In this document: positions 32,376 through 34,615 of the stretch, one piece after another
Layout: every line of letters begins with the position of its first letter
Numbering within the stretch: the stretch's first letter is position 1
Assembly: GCA_020073005.1 (NCBI GenBank)
Contig: JAIQFX010000075.1
Location: 1-34,615 of the forward strand
Direction of reading: 5' to 3'
From: Terriglobia bacterium
GTDB lineage: Bacteria; Acidobacteriota; Vicinamibacteria; Vicinamibacterales; CAVVIG01
Length of the DNA stretch: 34,615 bases
Made by a program: the position numbers and the translations under genes
The notes under the pieces: model-generated
What the model was told of the DNA's origin: nothing
Database searches by the model: none
The model's input: only the letters and a program-made list of their open reading frames with translations

Positions 32376-34472
32376 ATGAAGGTCTACGACGCCGCCAGCC
32401 TCAGAAATGTCGCGATCGTCGGTCACAGCGGATCCGGAAAAACGCAGCTGGCCTCGGCCATCCTCTCCGACGCCGGCATGGTCAATCGCTTCGGGAAAGT
32501 CGACGAAGGGACGACGGTCACCGACTACGACGAGGAAGAAATCAACCGCAAGCACACCCTCTCAGCGGGACTCGCGTTCGCCGAGTGGAACAAGCAGAAG
32601 ATCAATCTGATCGATACGCCGGGCATGGGCAACTTCTTCGCCGACGCGCGCGCGGCGCTGCAGGTCGCGGATGCCGCGCTGGTGATCGTCGACGCGGTCG
32701 GCGGCGTCATGGTGCAGACGGAAAAAGTGTGGGAGGCCGCCGAGGAACTCGGCCTGCCGCGGCTCGTCGTCGTCAACCGGCTGGACCGCGAGCGCGCGAG
32801 CCTCGAGCGCTCGCTCGCGTCGCTGCGCGAAGCCTGCAACCGCACGGTGATTCCGATTCAGCTGCCGATCGGCGAGGAAAAGAACTTCAAGGGCGTCGTC
32901 GACCTCATCTCGAAGAAGGCCTTCATCTATCAAACGGACGAAAGCGGCACGTTCACCGAAGGGGCGATTCCCGGCGACATGACGACGGCGGTCGATCACG
33001 CGCGCGAAGCGCTGATTGAAATGGTCGCGGAGAACGACGAGACGCTGATGGAGAAGTTCTTCGAGGCCGGCACGCTGACCGACGCGGAGCTCATCGCCGG
33101 CCTGCGGAGCGTGACGATGAACGCCAAAGTCTTCCCGCTCGTCTGCACCTCGGCCACGCTCAACGTCGGCGTGCAGCCGCTGCTCGACGCGATCCTCGCG
33201 TACCTGCCGTCGCCCGCCGAACGCCCGATGCGCGGACTCGACAAGGCCGGCGCGGCGACCACACGCGATGCTGATGAGAAGAAGCCGGCGGCGGCGTTCG
33301 TGTGGAAGACGATCGCGGATCCCTTCGCGGGCCGCATCACGATGTTCCGCGTCGCATCGGGGACTCTGAAAGCCGATTCCAATATCCACAACAAGACGCG
33401 CGATGTGCCCGAGCGCTTCGGCCATCTCCTGCTGCTGCAGGGCAAGACGCAGACGAGCGTGCCGGAAATCAAGGCCGGCGATCTCGGAGCTGTGGCGAAG
33501 CTGAAGGACACGCTGACCAACGACACGCTCGGCGACAAGGCGGATCCGATCACCTTCCCGGCGATGAAGTTCCCGGAGCCCGTGCTGTCGTACGCGATCG
33601 AGCCGAAGACACGCGGCGACGAGGACAAGATCAGCACGTCGATGCATCGCCTCGAGGAAGAGGACCCGTCGATCAAGTACAGCCGCGATCCGCAGACCAA
33701 GGAGCAGCTGCTGTCCGGCCAGGGGCAGCTGCACATCGAGGTGACGGTCGCCAAGCTCAAGCGCCGCTTCAGCGTCGGCGTCGACCTGAAACCGCCGCGC
33801 ATTCCGTACCGCGAAACGATCAAGGCGTCCACCGAGGCGCACGGCCGCCACAAGAAACAGACCGGCGGCCACGGCCAGTTCGGCGACTGCAAGATCCGCG
33901 TCGAACCGCTCGCGCGCGGCTCAGATTTCGAGTTCGTCGACGACATCTTCGGCGGATCGATCCCGCGTCAGTTCATTCCGGCTGTCGAAAAAGGGATCCA
34001 GGAGACGCGAGTGCGCGGCTACCTGGCCGGCTACCCGATGGTCGACTTCCGCGTGACCGTGTTCGACGGCTCGTACCACGACGTCGACTCGAACGAGCTC
34101 TCGTTCAAGATGGCGGGCCGTCTCGCGTTCAAGGACGCGATGACGCGCGCGCGGCCGACGATCCTCGAGCCCGTCATGAACGTCGAGGTCTACTCGCCCT
34201 CCGACTTCGCCGGCGATCTCATGGGCGACCTCAACGGCCGGCGCGGCCGGATTGCCGGCATGGACACCCGCGGCGCGACGACCATCATCAAGGCGCAGGT
34301 GCCCATGTCCGAAATGCTGACCTACGAGCAGCACCTGACGTCGGCGACCGGCGGACGCGGCTCCTACCACATGGAGTACTCGCACTACGACGAGGTGCCG
34401 GCGCACCTGCAGACGAAGATCATCGCCGCCGCGAAGGCCGAGCGCGCCGGCGTGGAAGTCGAAGAAGTGTGA
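32376..34472 (+). CDS. EF-G-like translational GTPase (paralogue)
   Basis: A 698-aa protein with the five-domain EF-G layout: G domain with P-loop GHSGSGKT (16-23), switch-II DTPGMGNF (80-87), NRLD (134-137) and TSATL; then domain II, domains III-V with PPRIPYRETI, a Gly/His-rich loop (GRHKKQTGGHGQFGD), FEFVDDIFGGSIPRQFI and a domain V ending KIIAAAKAERAG. It belongs to the EF-G-like (non-canonical FusA) branch. Met84 replaces the switch-II histidine needed for fast GTP hydrolysis, and Arg135 replaces the canonical Lys. So it is a ribosome-associated factor whose role may differ from translocation. The start ATG 32376 follows AGAGGGG about 10 bases upstream. Confidence 0.93.
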   Translation: MKVYDAASLRNVAIVGHSGSGKTQLASAILSDAGMVNRFGKVDEGTTVTDYDEEEINRKHTLSAGLAFAEWNKQKINLIDTPGMGNFFADARAALQVADAALVIVDAVGGVMVQTEKVWEAAEELGLPRLVVVNRLDRERASLERSLASLREACNRTVIPIQLPIGEEKNFKGVVDLISKKAFIYQTDESGTFTEGAIPGDMTTAVDHAREALIEMVAENDETLMEKFFEAGTLTDAELIAGLRSVTMNAKVFPLVCTSATLNVGVQPLLDAILAYLPSPAERPMRGLDKAGAATTRDADEKKPAAAFVWKTIADPFAGRITMFRVASGTLKADSNIHNKTRDVPERFGHLLLLQGKTQTSVPEIKAGDLGAVAKLKDTLTNDTLGDKADPITFPAMKFPEPVLSYAIEPKTRGDEDKISTSMHRLEEEDPSIKYSRDPQTKEQLLSGQGQLHIEVTVAKLKRRFSVGVDLKPPRIPYRETIKASTEAHGRHKKQTGGHGQFGDCKIRVEPLARGSDFEFVDDIFGGSIPRQFIPAVEKGIQETRVRGYLAGYPMVDFRVTVFDGSYHDVDSNELSFKMAGRLAFKDAMTRARPTILEPVMNVEVYSPSDFAGDLMGDLNGRRGRIAGMDTRGATTIIKAQVPMSEMLTYEQHLTSATGGRGSYHMEYSHYDEVPAHLQTKIIAAAKAERAGVEVEEV

Positions 34473-34486
34473 AGGCTGAAGGCTGA
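34470..34486 (+). repeat. Short TGAAGGC tandem repeat at the EF-G stop
   Basis: TGAAGGC-TGAAGGC-TGA covers 34470-34486, and its first TGA is the stop codon of the EF-G-like gene. I recall AAGGCTGAAGGCTG-type repeats between genes in high-G+C bacteria. Its role is not known. Confidence 0.6.
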
Positions 34487-34519
34487 CGTCTGAGGGAATT
34501 TCTTCGGCAGCTCGCCGAG

Positions 34520-34615
34520 ATGACGTCGTGGATCGCGGCGCTCGTCCTGGGCGCCGCGCCCCGCCGCGTCTGGCCCGGCGCGCTGCGGGCGATCTCCGCG
34601 GTGCTCGACGTGCTC
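34520..34615 (+). CDS. Start of a possible gene, cut by the window end
   Basis: From ATG 34520 an open frame runs to the window end (32 codons: MTSWIAALVLGAAPRRVWPG and on). It begins with a hydrophobic stretch and an RRVWP turn, as at the start of a membrane or secreted protein. The same frame is open back to a TGA at 34484-34486, with GAGGGA upstream at 34492-34497 but no standard start near it. No family can be named and the start is uncertain. Confidence 0.35.
   Translation, partial: MTSWIAALVLGAAPRRVWPGALRAISAVLDVL

Overview
The window is G+C-rich and gene-dense, with few gaps and many overlapping stop/start codons. It looks like a chromosomal segment of a Gram-negative-type bacterium with an outer membrane. 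A type IVa pilus cluster in Myxococcus-like order, Wzm/Wzt-type export genes, an elongation-factor-G paralogue and a cysteine-containing short pilin together fit Acidobacteriota, probably Vicinamibacteria. That placement is from gene content and style only; no database was searched. I see no rRNA, tRNA, CRISPR, insertion sequence or phage.

Positions 1-10722 form a surface-polysaccharide region. It holds the 3' end of a glycosyltransferase, a minus-strand operon (a membrane GT-C/TPR protein followed by a Wzm/Wzt-like ABC exporter), a plus-strand GT4-GT2 pair, and a minus-strand GT set (GT4, GT2, and a GT4+GT2 fusion) that converges on the pair.

Positions 10729-24911 form a type IV pilus locus, all on the minus strand. 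Read 5' to 3' it is pilB, pilT, pilC, pilS, pilR, pilA, then a VKOR-DsbA disulfide-forming fusion, a PilH/PilI-type ABC transporter, a TPR protein in the place of PilG, prepilin peptidase pilD and a second PilS-like kinase. The last gene runs directly into the glycosyltransferases. pilA has its own strong Shine-Dalgarno sequence, a textbook sigma-54 promoter (as expected with an NtrC-type PilR) and a strong rho-independent terminator. A TTGACG-N17-TACAAC promoter just after that terminator restarts transcription at the VKOR gene, so nine tightly packed genes (16739 down to 6132) probably share one transcript. The pilin has exactly two cysteines, which fits with the thiol-oxidising fusion gene next to it.

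Positions 24959-26643 carry an outer-membrane beta-barrel gene broken by an apparent one-base frameshift, and a pyruvoyl-dependent arginine decarboxylase with a clear sigma-70 promoter. Positions 26846-32280 form a plus-strand set: a MarR regulator, a YIP1-family membrane protein, a MacA/HlyD-like adaptor, two MacB/FtsX-type permeases without any local ATPase, and a small membrane-anchored protein. Positions 32376-34472 encode an EF-G-like GTPase lacking the switch-II catalytic histidine, followed by the start of another possible gene at the window edge.

The points most worth following are the coupling of disulfide formation and glycosyltransferases to the pilus locus, the complete PilR/sigma-54 circuit at pilA, and the frameshifted barrel gene. 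No gap between genes exceeds about 235 bases.
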